From Nemertoderma westbladi (Eukaryota; Xenacoelomorpha; Nemertodermatida; Nemertodermatidae): DNA of 61,548 nt. Under the pieces are notes generated by a model. The model had not been told where the DNA came from and did not search any database. It saw only the letters and a program-made list of their open reading frames with translations. Made by a program: the position numbers and the translations under genes. Below, piece by piece: positions 23,960-34,960 of the stretch (the first letter of the stretch is position 1; every line of letters begins with the position of its first letter). The DNA is taken from the NCBI GenBank assembly GCA_032718475.1, contig JAUCBJ010003461.1:1-61548 (forward strand). Direction: 5' to 3'.

Positions 23960-24880
23960 ATGTTTCTACAAATTGATAATGAGATAATGTTTTTTTCAAA
24001 TATTATTCTCAGGGACAATGTTATTTCATTGCCGGTATTATTCACCACATAATTGTTATAGGTTATGTAAAGAGACTATATTGTCATTGCAACTAATAGG
24101 TACATTGAGAGGAATATTGTACGACGGTTGAAGGTTTATCTATTGTGTTCTAGCCATTGTGTTTATTTGATGACCTCTACACTTTACATTGGTGTAATGA
24201 ATTTCATAAAGGTGATAATTGATTTTCGCCCACAAACTTTAATCTAGCCAATAATGCCGTATATTGTTTTGAATTTTAACCAATCCTAGTATTAATCATG
24301 TTTGAGTTTAACTTTTGACAACTTCAAACAGGCCTAATGAAGAAATGTTTCTATAAAATAAAAAAGTATTGTTTGAGTATTGTTACAATAGTCCTACAAT
24401 AGTCCTACAGTAAGTTATTAGATTATGAATTATTTACTATTTATACAGTAATTACGTTTTATATTAAATTGTTCTGTACATTACATCGTTATCGTTGAGT
24501 CGGACATTGTCACGCTCTCCGTAAAGTTGTACAAGTACATAATGTAATTACGTTTTATATTACTGTAGTTTTAAGTTAGCGTAGTGTAATATTGTATTTG
24601 TAACCAAGTAACATAAAGGACCGGCTTGGAAATAAGCTGCAAAGCTTTAGGCGTTATCTTATATGTAATGTTGGACAATACCTTTATACCGGTACATTCT
24701 TTGCTTTATTTGTTATTCTGGCATCTTGATCACGTTAGCCCTCTTGAACCATTTTGGAGAGGACAGTGACACATCTGTGTGTAACTTTCAACAAATCAAA
24801 TGGCACAGATCACGAATGCATTAATACTAGTAATATTCTTTATATCTGTCTTATTCCTTAGATAATGTTACCGCCGCTTT
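23960..24880. other. AT-rich gene-free stretch
   Basis: Unique AT-rich sequence. I see no ORF, RNA or terminal repeat. Confidence 0.5.
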
Positions 24881-24889
24881 AAATAAATC

Positions 24890-25935
24890 TTGGCTGTTGT
24901 TCTGTCGGTCTTTCTGTCAATAAGTCTGTCAAAATTAAAAAGAATACAAACTAACTAACATTCTCACTATGAGGGTTTAAGGTGTGTGTATAACTTTTCG
25001 CAGTATCCGTATGCATTTGCCGTATCCGTATGCACATACACGTATGTGGGTATGTAATGGATTCCTATGAAGAATAATCCATATGTGATTTTTAACATTA
25101 TGCATTGCAGACCAGTAAGAAATGCACAATACACATGCAGAGTGAAGACAGGTCGGCCTACTTAAATTCATATTAACTTTAACTTTATTCTTTATTATAA
25201 ATCATAATATATTCACGATAATGTAATTATTTCCAAACTAATTTAATAATGAAAACTATAAATATCAGTGTAGTGTAGTATTCCTGTATCTCAATCAATT
25301 ATACTGCAAACATAATCCAATTTATATAATATTATTTGCAGCTATCCAGATGTAATTGCTATTCGAGGTTATATTTAGACAACTAATTATCACATTTCGC
25401 CGTTTGATTTCTTTAGAATAGAATTCATTTTGTTCGACTTGCACTCTTATTTATTTAGATGTGCAAACTGAAAAACATGGTTTTTATTTCTCTTACATCG
25501 TGTAGGAGTAGGTTCAAGACGTAGTGCGTATTTTTTGTTAGAAGAACGCTGATTTAATTTCTAATGTCAATTTTCAGGTTTACATAAATCTAGTCTGTCT
25601 GTTTATCGATCTGTCGGTCTTTTTGTGAGTCACTCAATCTGTAAAAACTTAAAAAATAATACAAACTAAGTAAAAATCTCCCTATGGGGGTTTTAATGGT
25701 TGCTATTTTCATTTCAGAAGTCAATTTTCACGTTTAAAAAATATAGTCTGTCTGGCTGTTAGTATGTCCGTCTTTCTGTCAGACAGTCTGTAAAAACTTA
25801 ATAAAGTATACAAACTAACTAACATTCTCGCCATAGGGCTTTTAAGGGTTGCTGATTTCATTTCTGATATCAGTTTACACGTTTACATAAATCTAGTCTG
25901 TCTGTCTCTCGGTCCTTCCGTCAGTCTGTACTACT
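24890..25935. repeat. Diffuse ~155-bp tandem repeats built on TGTCTGTC
   Basis: Degenerate units each hold TCTGTCTGTCNGTC, an AAAACTTAAWAA spacer, CAAACTAACTAACATTCTC and CTATGGGGGTTTT. They occur at about 24895, 25590, 25745 and 25895. The same consensus forms a tighter array at 34330-34960. Confidence 0.75.
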
Positions 25936-26317
25936 GAAAGTAGTTGACATTACACCATATACCTAACACTAATAATACAGTCTACAATACAACCTATCTA
26001 CAGTACATAATGAATTTTTTGCCATAAAGAGCACTAAATGTCGTTAATACTGTACAAAATTCTACCTAGTCGAAGAGCATTCTAATAAAACATGTATCAT
26101 AGCATGACGTCCAATGCACATCTTAATGCTGTTCATGGTGACATGCAGTAGACGTCATAGGCTCTAACGCGTTAATCAACTAATTGTATATACACCTACG
26201 TTTTTTAGCATGAACTATTGAGAGGAAGACATAACGATTTTACATAAGTAGAAGTTATTTGGTAGGCCTAATAAAAAATTAAACACGCAATCAAAAAAAA
26301 CTGACAAATAATAGAAA

Positions 26318-27283
26318 ATGATTTCGGAGTCTGCATCCACTGATAATAACGGAGTTATCTATAATGATACTCACTCAGAATGTTCGGATTTCTTCAATGG
26401 TCATGGACTGAAACTCAACATCTCTGATGACGGTGAACCAATCTGTCAAGCTATTAGAAAGACCGATGGTAAACTTAAACTGGTGCAAGACGTGTCCAAG
26501 ATGCGGAAACTCGAGACCCTACAGCTAAGCGATTGTCTCGTGGAGAACGACGATGAAGAACGTCTACCTGACGCGTTCTATGATAGAGGAATGCATCCTC
26601 AACTGGGGGAGGTGAATCTCAGTGACGGGGAGAAACATACGTGCCCTGGATCTAAATTGGTTACAGCGTCGTTAGGGTGGAGTGATTTGGAGCGGGTCGA
26701 CTTGAACGCAAACAACTTCGGTGTGTCTGGATCAGACGACATACAGAGGGCATTACAATCAGTCCAGCGGGTTGAAAGCCTAGTGGGACTCAACGATAAG
26801 AAAGACTCTGAGCTATACACAAAAGCCCACTATACGCCCATTGTAAGTGAATTCTCGGCGTCGCCCACAAGCGATGTCCTTAACCACTTGAATATTCTAG
26901 CAGAGGACCTCAATGATAGATTGGAAGAAGTGGACACAGTGGTTGAGAGGCTCCTAGTCCTCGCTGCGCTCATTGAGGACTCCTCCGTTGAGGTCTTTGA
27001 CTCTATCGACACACTCATCTCCCGTTTCTCTTATCCGAAAGAGGCCGTCATCTACCTCCTCTCCCGTATGGGCCTTCTAAAGTCGGAAGATGGACTGATT
27101 AAACCGCTCCCTGTCTCGAGTCTCAGAGCTCCACTCCTACTCATCTGCCACATTGCTCGACATCGACTCCTTCCACTCGCTCCCCTGGTTTACTTAAAGG
27201 TCTTCCTAGGCCGACATCATACATGTCTCGAAGGCTACAAGAATGAGCAGACTCGGGCTCTTGATCTACTAAATTCTTTGTAG
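26318..27283 (+). CDS. RanGAP1-like protein, internally shortened, C-terminal domain intact
   Basis: An intact 321-codon ORF. Residues about 24-48 resemble the first repeat of RanGAP1 (GLKLNISDDGEPICQAI against its SLKLNTAEDA region). Residues 55-138 match only the last leucine-rich repeats (METLQL-type: LETLQLSDCLVE and LERVDLNANNFGVSG). Residues 180-321 match the RanGAP1 C-terminal domain, including MGLLKSEDG at 251-259. The usual protein (about 590 residues) activates Ran GTP hydrolysis with its LRR crescent, and the C-terminal domain is sumoylated for nuclear-pore anchoring. Here most LRRs are missing, so GAP activity is unlikely, yet the sumoylation consensus L-K-S-E around K255 survives. 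The long acidic stretch is also reduced. It has no introns and higher GC than its flanks, so it is probably a retrocopy. No poly(A) tract was seen. Confidence 0.78.
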   Translation: MISESASTDNNGVIYNDTHSECSDFFNGHGLKLNISDDGEPICQAIRKTDGKLKLVQDVSKMRKLETLQLSDCLVENDDEERLPDAFYDRGMHPQLGEVNLSDGEKHTCPGSKLVTASLGWSDLERVDLNANNFGVSGSDDIQRALQSVQRVESLVGLNDKKDSELYTKAHYTPIVSEFSASPTSDVLNHLNILAEDLNDRLEEVDTVVERLLVLAALIEDSSVEVFDSIDTLISRFSYPKEAVIYLLSRMGLLKSEDGLIKPLPVSSLRAPLLLICHIARHRLLPLAPLVYLKVFLGRHHTCLEGYKNEQTRALDLLNSL

Positions 27284-30168
27284 ATTTTATTAGTTGGTGA
27301 CGCTGTTGGCCTTAGTGCTGTATGCACTGTTCATTCATTGTACACTATATGTACTATATTGTACACTTTATTGTAACTGGATGGAATCCAATCCCGGCCA
27401 TTTTTAAATTATCAATTGTTGGGGGGGGGGGGGGGGGGGATTTTAGGACAACAAGAGGGGGGGGGGGGGGGGGGGATGTAACGACAGACATCTTATAACT
27501 TGAGACCCAATCAACCAGGAGAAAACATATGTATCATTACATATGTACAATACATACGTATTATTATATAGGAATGTTATTGTTCAGTCCAAAAACAGAA
27601 ACCCGGCAAAGCAATAAACTCATAATAACGAACTAAAATAAATTATAACGATAATAAAATTTATTAATGCCATTAAAAAAAAGGTATTTGTGAATCAGCG
27701 GCGCTCCAAAAAATTTGATTAAAATTTAAATTTTTTGGAGCGCCGAACAGTTATATTTCAGATGATGCTCTTTACCCCTTTGTGAAATTGAAATTGCTAA
27801 CCAATTTATCGGTAGGTGTTTCAATTTGCTATCTCCATCAATAAGGTTCTATCTCTGCTACATACAATTATACAAACTGGCGAACCAACTTAATATAACT
27901 TAAATAGAAAAAAATACAATAAATTTAAATTTACTAAATTTTGTATTAGGGTGCACAATATCGACGCACGCGCTGGAATGTGTTAATGTTTAATAGCACC
28001 GCATTACCGCATTAGAAAGAATCCCCAATTGGAATAAATAAATAAATTAAACGCGTTTTGTTATGTTCCTCGACTTATATTATTCTCTCCACGTACGAGT
28101 AATTAGCTGCTAGACAGGTAGACATAGTCCCTCACAACAACGATCATACCTTATCAAAATAGCGCTTGTACTGGAGCGGTATTTCTTGTTCTCTAACCCA
28201 CTGCTAGCGCATTGGAGGGGGTGATGTTATGCAGTGCAGTATTGCAATGCAGTTGTGAATTGTGCAGTAATACAATGCAGTATTACAGCCCAAATGAGAT
28301 TTAATATGTTCAGAATATTGTGGACAATAAATTCATATCATTCTCGATAAGTCGGGACTTTACAAAACTCGTGGATAAAACCGCGTGTAGCAAAGAGCAG
28401 ATAAATTGGATTGAATAGGAAAAACAGAATTATAATGAACTGTAAGTGGAACTGCGGCGATTTGGGGGTTTTTATGCTTAATAGCCAGCCTGTCCGCGTT
28501 AAGTTTGGGTGCCCTTTTTATGGGTTGTAGATCCAAATGAAATACACATTGCAGTTAATCCAGGGGGGGGGGGGGGGGGGTGGAGGAGGGTACGAGGCAC
28601 AAAAATAAATAAAGTTTTTTTCTATTAATTCTATTATTAATATTTTTTAATTTTATATTTATTATTATTATTATTATGTTTATTTAATATTTTTTAATTT
28701 TTATTAATATTAATAATTATTTAATGTGAAATAATATCGTATTTTACAAGATGCAAGTAAAAGGAAAGTGTCACAGACTTGGTACATTCTTTTCAATTAT
28801 AATCACACCCTTTCTTGGCCCTTTATCGACAAACCACTTCCACGATCTACAAATACAAAACATCATATTAGATGATATCGTATGTTTGTTATTAAAATAT
28901 TTTTTAATACAGTACTAATTAATTATAATTAATTAATTAATTCACTACAATTAATTATTGTTCATGATGGTTAACAGATAATGCTAACGGAATCATAATG
29001 CTTTAATGATGGAATAAAAAATGCCATCACATGCAGTTCCCAAAGTGTAATACAAGCAATATGAAAACAATAAGAGCATCCTTTTCAACAGTTTGTACGT
29101 CATGCTTTTAAAATTCGAAAAATATTAGTACATAAATTTCGTGGTAATCCATAAGTCAATCATAAAAACCTAATTAACAAATCAAGTAAGGTTATAGACA
29201 TACGATAATAATTGCACTTGCTGACACAAGAAACAAAATTTACAAAATATCTGGCGGATGACAAACTTCTTCAGTACTGTATAACATTCAAGACACAAAA
29301 CAATACAAGGACCAAAAAAAAAATAAAAATAGATCAATAATAAGAGTCAGACCGACATAAAGGTAGTAAATATTAAAATAACATTAGAGGTGGTATAATA
29401 TACTAAAATAGCAAAATATAAGCCTATAAAATACCATCTATTTCCATCTTTGAGTGCCAAGAAAACAACTTTTTAGCGTTATGACCAAAATGTATTTATG
29501 AACCATGCGAGGGTAGCCAGTAAAATTTACATAAATAAAGAGAGTCTTTAATGCTATACAGTGGCGCCCTTTACATTATGTCTACATATTATTGGTGTTC
29601 TAAATGCCTAATTATAAGCTTTACTATTGTAATGTTTAGGAATATTTATAAAATTCATATCGTTGTTATGAAATTTATTGCATTACTGTAACAATTGTAC
29701 GACAAATAATCTCACATTTAGCTTTCAATACCTATCACATAATCGAGAATACTAAAAATATTATTGTTCCCAATTTATATGTGATTACTTAGCTCCGTTA
29801 GAAGGATATCATCAAGGACGTTGATAAATTGACATAATTTAACAAAATTGTCATCTACTAGTAGACACCCAAACAAATTATTATAACTACTGTACCTATA
29901 AATTGTAGTATCATTGATGAATGCCATTGGCATTATAAAACATCTACAGTAATTTAATTGTCCATCATCATTGGCCTCGCCAATTTGCCATCACTACAAC
30001 AAAAAAACGACTAGAGAGAATTTAAATCACCTTAAACTTCCTAAAAATTATTACTTTCTATAAATGACAAGCCATAACAGTTGTCAAGCTGCAACAGTCA
30101 CTGCTAATATTCATCGTATATAATGTGCATGTTAATAGAGCAGTATTATTACTGCAGGATCTACGAAA
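27284..30168. other. Gene-free stretch between the RanGAP1-like and OB-fold genes
   Basis: AT-rich sequence with three poly-G runs (27420-27439, 27458-27474, 28562-28580), a 47-bp perfect hairpin (separate entry), and ATT/TTA simple repeats at 28620-28720. I see no coding potential. Confidence 0.6.
27699..27745. repeat. Perfect 18-bp inverted repeat with 11-nt loop
   Basis: CGGCGCTCCAAAAAATTT at 27699-27716 pairs perfectly with 27728-27745. The GC-rich base and A/T-rich tip are symmetric. It could be a remnant MITE or snap-back element, or a structured RNA. No target duplication was found. Confidence 0.85.
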
Positions 30169-31583
30169 TCATTTTTTACGACGATGTTGTTGTACTGGAG
30201 GAACTTGGGCTCTATGTTGACCAGAATTTTCACCGGATGATGCATCCGGTTTATTAATATTGGCCTGTTGTTTGCCTTCTCCGCCAGGTGGGTAACGATC
30301 ACCCTGTTGGAAAACCGCGCCGGCACCAGGTTGGAGAGCAGCGTCCTGTTGCAGACCAGCTGCGGGTACGGGAGAAGCTCCCCGTTGCAGACCAGCACCA
30401 GGTACGGGAGCAGCACCCTGTTGCAGACCAGCACCGGGTAGGGGAGCAGCGCCCAGTTGCAGACCAGCATCAGGAAGGGGAGCAGCACCCTGTTGCAGAC
30501 CAGCACCGCGTAGGGAAGGAGCACCCTGTTGCAGACCAGCACCGGCTAGGGGAGCAGCGCGCTGTTGCAGACCAGCACCGGGTAGAAGAGCAGCGCCCCG
30601 ATGCAGACCAGCACCGGGTACGAGAGGAGCGCCCTGTTGCAGACCACCACCGGGAAGGGGAGCACCGCCCTCTTGCAGAATAGCACCGGGTAGAGGAGGA
30701 GCACCCTGTTGTTGACCAGCACCGGGTAAGGGAGCAGCGTCCTGTTGCAAACCAACACCGGGTAGGGGAGCAGCATCCTGACGCAGACCAGCATCGCGTA
30801 GGGGAGGAGCGCCCTGTTGCAGACAACCACCAGGTAGGGGAGCAGCGCCCTCTTGCAGACCAGCATCGGGTAGGAGAAGAGCACCCTGTTGCAAAGCAGC
30901 AACAGGTACGGGAGCAGCACCCTGTTGCACACCAGCACCGGGTAGGTGAGCAACGCCCAGTTGCAGACCAGCATCAGGAAGGGGAGCAGCACCCTGTTGC
31001 AGACCAGCACCGCGTAGGGGAGGATCTCCCTGTTGCAGACCAGCACCGGCTAGGGGAGCAGCGCCCTGTTGCAGACCAGCACCGGGTAGAAGAGCAGCGC
31101 CCCGATGCAGACCAGCACCGGGTACAAGAGGCGCGCCCGGTTGCAGACCACGACCGGGAAGGGGAGCACCACCCTCTTGCAGAACAGCACCAGGTAGGGG
31201 AGGAGCAACCTGTTGTAGACCAGCACCGGGTAAGGGAGCAGCGTCCTGTTGCAGACCAACACCAGGTAGGGGAGCAGCGTCCTGACGCCGACCAGCATCG
31301 CGTAGGGGAGGAGCTCCCTGTTGCAGACCACCACCAGGTTGGGGAGCAGCGCCCTCTTGCAGACCAGCATCGGGTAGGAGAGGAGCTGCCTGTTGCAGAC
31401 CAGCACCGCGTAGGGGAGGAGCGTCCTGTTGCAGACCAGCACCGGCTAGGGGAGCAGCGTCCTGTTGCAAACCAGCACCGGGTAAGGGAGCAGCTCCCTG
31501 ATGTTGACCAGCACCAGGTAGGGGAGCAGCGCCATGTTGCAGACCACCACCGGGTAGGGGAGCACCTGGATTCCTTTGATGAC
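30169..31583 (-). CDS. OB-fold (RPA70-like) gene, last exon: ~35 twelve-residue repeats and basic tail
   Basis: It begins after acceptor TTTTGTTATAG at 31584-31594. The first codon is split (G from exon 4 plus GT), giving GHQRNPG in the long open frame. About 35 tandem copies of a 12-residue unit, consensus LQQGAAPLPGAG (36 bp), follow. The unit series itself repeats after 14 units (504 bp: LQEGGAPLPG, LHRGAALLPG and so on recur in order). A unique basic tail of about 45 residues ends HRRKK-stop. All array indels keep frame on this strand, which supports coding. The repeat is Gln/Pro/Ala/Gly-rich and predicted disordered, and its role is unknown. A decayed relative lies at 56993-57187. Confidence 0.72.
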
Positions 31584-31939
31584 CTATAACAAAATACATT
31601 ATACAATCATATAAACTTTATATAAATGCTACTACTACAGTACTACTAGATGTTATGTATATATCTCTAGGTCTATAAATGTCAATTTAATTAACATTAA
31701 ATTTATTGGACAGTACGAATTACAGTGAATAAAACACACAAACAATAATAATATTACCTACTAAGGAACAAAACACACTAATACAATACCTAATAAATAG
31801 AATATAAGAACAGTAAACGAAAATAATACACACTGTTTAACACGATTAATGTAAAACACAACCTATTTGAAACTACAATAATAAGTTCGCACTTTTGCCT
31901 ATATTATTGAATGTTATAAATATTTTAATGTTTTCTTAC

Positions 31940-32135
31940 CTCTAAGTTTTATAAACACATAAGCTGTGTTTTGTGGCCGTATGGCCGATATGTGTAGTGT
32001 GGTTATCTCGGCTACCTCGTTCGCATTTACAACTGCTTTGGTCCAGCCAAATACCCTCCAACCACCATTGTAATCCTCCATGCACTCTTCAAGATGACCT
32101 CTTAAATTTTCGTCGGTTATCGTTTGGAACTTTGA
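31940..32135 (-). CDS. OB-fold (RPA70-like) gene, exon 4
   Basis: A 196-nt exon between acceptor ...AAAAATTAG and a perfect donor AGAG|GTAAGA. It encodes 65 residues: SKFQTITDENLRGHLEE, an aromatic GGWRVFGWTKAVV stretch, then VAEITTLHISAIRPQ. The order (helix, W/F-rich strand, V-x-N strand, I-R-P strand) resembles the end of the RPA70 C-terminal OB fold (the FRVRVKVE...ATVMDVKPV region). It enters in phase 0 and leaves in phase 1, matching the next exon. Residue identity to RPA70 is low, so the family call is tentative. Confidence 0.65.
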
Positions 32136-33398
32136 CTAATTTTTGAAATAAAAATAATTATTAATGTAGGGCAAGCCACGAAGTGAGTAAGCCTTAGCGT
32201 AGTGGTACCATTAATAAACCTGTCGTTCTGTCTCGTTTTTTTTCAGTTTTTTATTTTAAAAGTTTATAACTCGGCCAATCCTTCTTGAAATATATTGAAA
32301 CTTGGTACACATGTTGTTTGGCAAAAGTTTGAAAATTTTCCAAGTGGATAGGGAAGAGTGGGGCCTTCGTGCAGCATCAGTGTTATTGCAGTTATAATAA
32401 ATTTATTTGTCCAAATTTAAAACGCGTTAAATTATTATTACTGTATAATATAAGAAATTTTGCAATTCTGCATGTACCATGTGTACCGGTACTCTCAGGC
32501 TGTACTCATTCCCTGAATAGAGAATCCTGCAATCAGTCAATACTGCAATACTGGTCAGACGGTACCATACACTGCAGACATACCGTTATTCGTGTTATCA
32601 GTATTTGCAACATCTGATATTGAAGAGGTGAGAGAAGATGAATAGCGGCACTAAACAAAAGCAAAGCTTAAGTTCGTGCTGCCCTTCCGTGGGTGGTAGA
32701 TGTCGCGGTTATGTATTGGTGGGTGGGGGGACGGGGGGGGGGGTGCAGATTAAAAGGGGTTAACACGTATTGTCCCCCTTTCTTTGATTAATTGGTGGTT
32801 TGGGTTAATCTCTCATAACCTGATTTTGTGATACAGTCGCACAATTTTAATTTGTATCTCATAACGGGGGCTCGTGCTGCGCGAAGGCTCCACGAACGTG
32901 TAATAACTTGAGTGAGTACTGACTCTTATTTACAGAGTCTTGATATACAGTAATAGATGTAGCAGATGTGTGCCTGATGTGCATCATAATTTTAAGTCAC
33001 CAACGACAAATACAATATTGCCTAAACCTTCCCTCAATACTAAAGTATTGATGGGATTGTAGTTATTAATATAAAGATAATTGTTTAGTTACTAAAATCA
33101 TTATCAAATTCTAATGTACTTAAACACAGACACCCCTATACACTAAAATAGGAATACAAGCTTTATATAATTATAATTTTTTTTAATTATTTAAAATCGC
33201 ATGTAATTAAGTTTATTAGTTTATTATAATGAAAATAATCCTCTAAAATAATGTTATATGTTAGGTTTTTCTTAAGTAAATTATAATATAATTTTTTTTA
33301 ATATCAAAATTAAATTGGTATATTACAAAAACTTTTTATTTATAAACTTTAAACACCGTATAACGGAAAATATTATACTTTCAGTAGGGAATACTTAC
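32136..33398. other. Intron-like interval with dispersed repeats
   Basis: Between exons 4 and 3a of the minus-strand gene. It contains repeat-family blocks at 32165-32405 (GGGCAAGCCACGAAGTGAG) and 32680-32905 (GTGGTAGATGTCGCGGTT), a poly-G run at 32733-32750, then AT-rich sequence. Confidence 0.6.
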
Positions 33399-33621
33399 AA
33401 CCATATCCTCCTCCGCAATAAACAGTTTAGCTGAATCCAACCGACGAAAAGGGGATAGGTATTAACCTATCCCCATCTTTATCGTACAGGTCTAATAAGA
33501 CGTCGCTTTCTATTATCCACTGTTTCTGCCCCATCTTCGATGTTCGGAAACAAGGGCAAGATGTGTAGTCTCCGTATATGCCCTGGCACAATGGCCCACG
33601 GCAATTGTGAACCATTTTTGC
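33399..33621 (-). CDS. OB-fold (RPA70-like) gene, exon 3a (duplicated exon, carries a +1 frameshift)
   Basis: Acceptor TTTACCTTTAG and perfect donor GGTT|GTAAGT bound a 223-nt exon. In frame it reads AKMVHNCRGPLCQGIYG, CPCFRT, then WIIESDVLLDLYDKDGD. The cysteine pattern C-x4-C-x9-C-x-C followed by a Y/W-rich strand resembles the RPA70 zinc ribbon (C-x4-C-x13-C-x2-C). The frame hits TAA at VGFS-stop near 33426, yet one base over the sequence reads AKLFIAEEDMV up to the donor. An exon of 222 nt would keep phase 0 to 0, so the 223rd base looks like a single insertion near 33430. It could be an inactivating mutation or an assembly error. Confidence 0.58.
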
Positions 33622-33898
33622 CTAAAGGTAAATAGTTTAATATTCAGATAAATACTAAATATTGCATTGAAATAATTAGCTCGACACATATTCCATTATA
33701 CGTTGCAGACTCATTTCATGTAAAGTGCGGGACATTCGTACGACTTTTTGTGCATACTTTAGTACTGTACATCAAGATAATGAACTAAAATATTATAATG
33801 CTTGTGTTTCTTACAAAAACTATTATTAGTTCTTTATAAAAAAGCAGTATGGAAAACCTTCAGCAGTTTATGTCTCAGAATTATTGCTTCAAAAAATT

Positions 33899-34150
33899 TT
33901 AAAGTGCGGGACGCGTACGAAAGTGTAATTCCAAACTGTCAAATTCTTTGCTAAAGTTGGTAAATTCAGCCAACGAAAAGGGATAGGTATTACCACCATC
34001 CCCATCTTTATCATAAACGTCTAATATGACGTCATATTTAATTATCCATTGCCTCGGCCCCACCTTTGACGTGCGAAAACAAGGGCAGAAAGCATTATCG
34101 CTATAGATTCCCTGGGGTAATGCCCCTTGGCAATTATTAACCATTTTTGC
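33899..34150 (-). CDS. OB-fold (RPA70-like) gene, exon 3b (second copy of the duplicated exon)
   Basis: It has the same acceptor as exon 3a (TTTACCTTTAG, GCAAAAATGGTT). It encodes AKMVNNCQGALPQGIYS, CPCFRTSKVG and WIIKYDVILDVYDKDGDGG, then diverges after PFSLAEF and reaches TAA without a matching donor. The second ribbon cysteine of copy 3a is proline here. About 85 bp upstream of the acceptor are also duplicated (ACACATATTCCATTATACGT in both). It may be an alternative terminal exon that truncates the protein or a decayed copy; no choice is possible from sequence alone. Confidence 0.5.
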   Translation of the reverse strand, partial: AKMVNNCQGALPQGIYSDNAFCPCFRTSKVGPRQWIIKYDVILDVYDKDGDGGNTYPFSLAEFTNFSKEFDSLELHFRTRPAL

Positions 34151-34329
34151 CTAAAGGTAAATAGTTTAATATTCAAATAAAATAATAAATAATGTATTAC
34201 AATAATTAGCCCGACACATATTCCATTATACGTTGCATAGAAGTATATATTATGAATTAAATAGTATTATTTAAGCCTTTCGGTACCTAACTGGAAAATA
34301 TTCAAACCCCCCAGTGCCCAACTCTAATT

Positions 34330-34960
34330 CATGAATTTCTGAAGGCTATCAGTCTTTCTGTCAGTTTGTCTGTCAAGACTTTAGAAAGAATAAAAGCTAT
34401 TAACGTTCTCGCTATGGAGCTTTTCCTTGTCAAGGATTTCATTTCCGCTGTCAGTTTTAACTTTTGACACTATCCAGAGTGTCTATCGCTCTGTCTGTCA
34501 ATCTGTCGATCAAAAGTATAAGTAATCACATTAGCTAATTTTAATTCTCGCTATGGGGGTTTTGTTGGTCAAGGATTTTACTTCCGTTGTTGGTTTTCAC
34601 TTTTGAGTCTATCCAGATTGTCTGTTGGTCTGTTTGTCGGTTTGTCTGTCGGACTGTCCCTCCGTCTAAACTATAAGGAATCACATTAACTAATTAAAAT
34701 TCACTCTATGGGGGTTTTCATGGTCAAGGATTTCATTTCCGCTGTCATTTTTCACTTTTGACCTAATTCAGACCGTCTGTCGGTCTGTTTGTCAGTCTGT
34801 CTGTCCGTTTAAAATATACGGATTCACATTAGCTAATTAAAATTATCTCTATGGGGGTTTTCCTGGTCAAGGGTTTCATTTGCTCTGTCAGTTTTGACTT
34901 TTGACCCTATCCAGACTGTCTGTCGGTCTGTCTGTCGCTCAGTCTGTTTAGACATTTTTG
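34330..34960. repeat. ~148-bp tandem repeats, four units
   Basis: Each unit reads ATTCTCGCTATGGGGGTTTT, TGGTCAAGGATTTCATTTCC, CTGTCAGTTTT, GACTTTTGACCCTATCCAGA, then a run of TGTCTGTCGG. It is the same family as the diffuse array at 24890-25935. Confidence 0.88.

Noticed and set aside
30288-31046. Plus- and alternate-frame ORFs over the 36-bp array
   Set aside because: 36 is a multiple of three, so other frames stay open by chance. Only one minus frame spans the whole array and joins exon 4.
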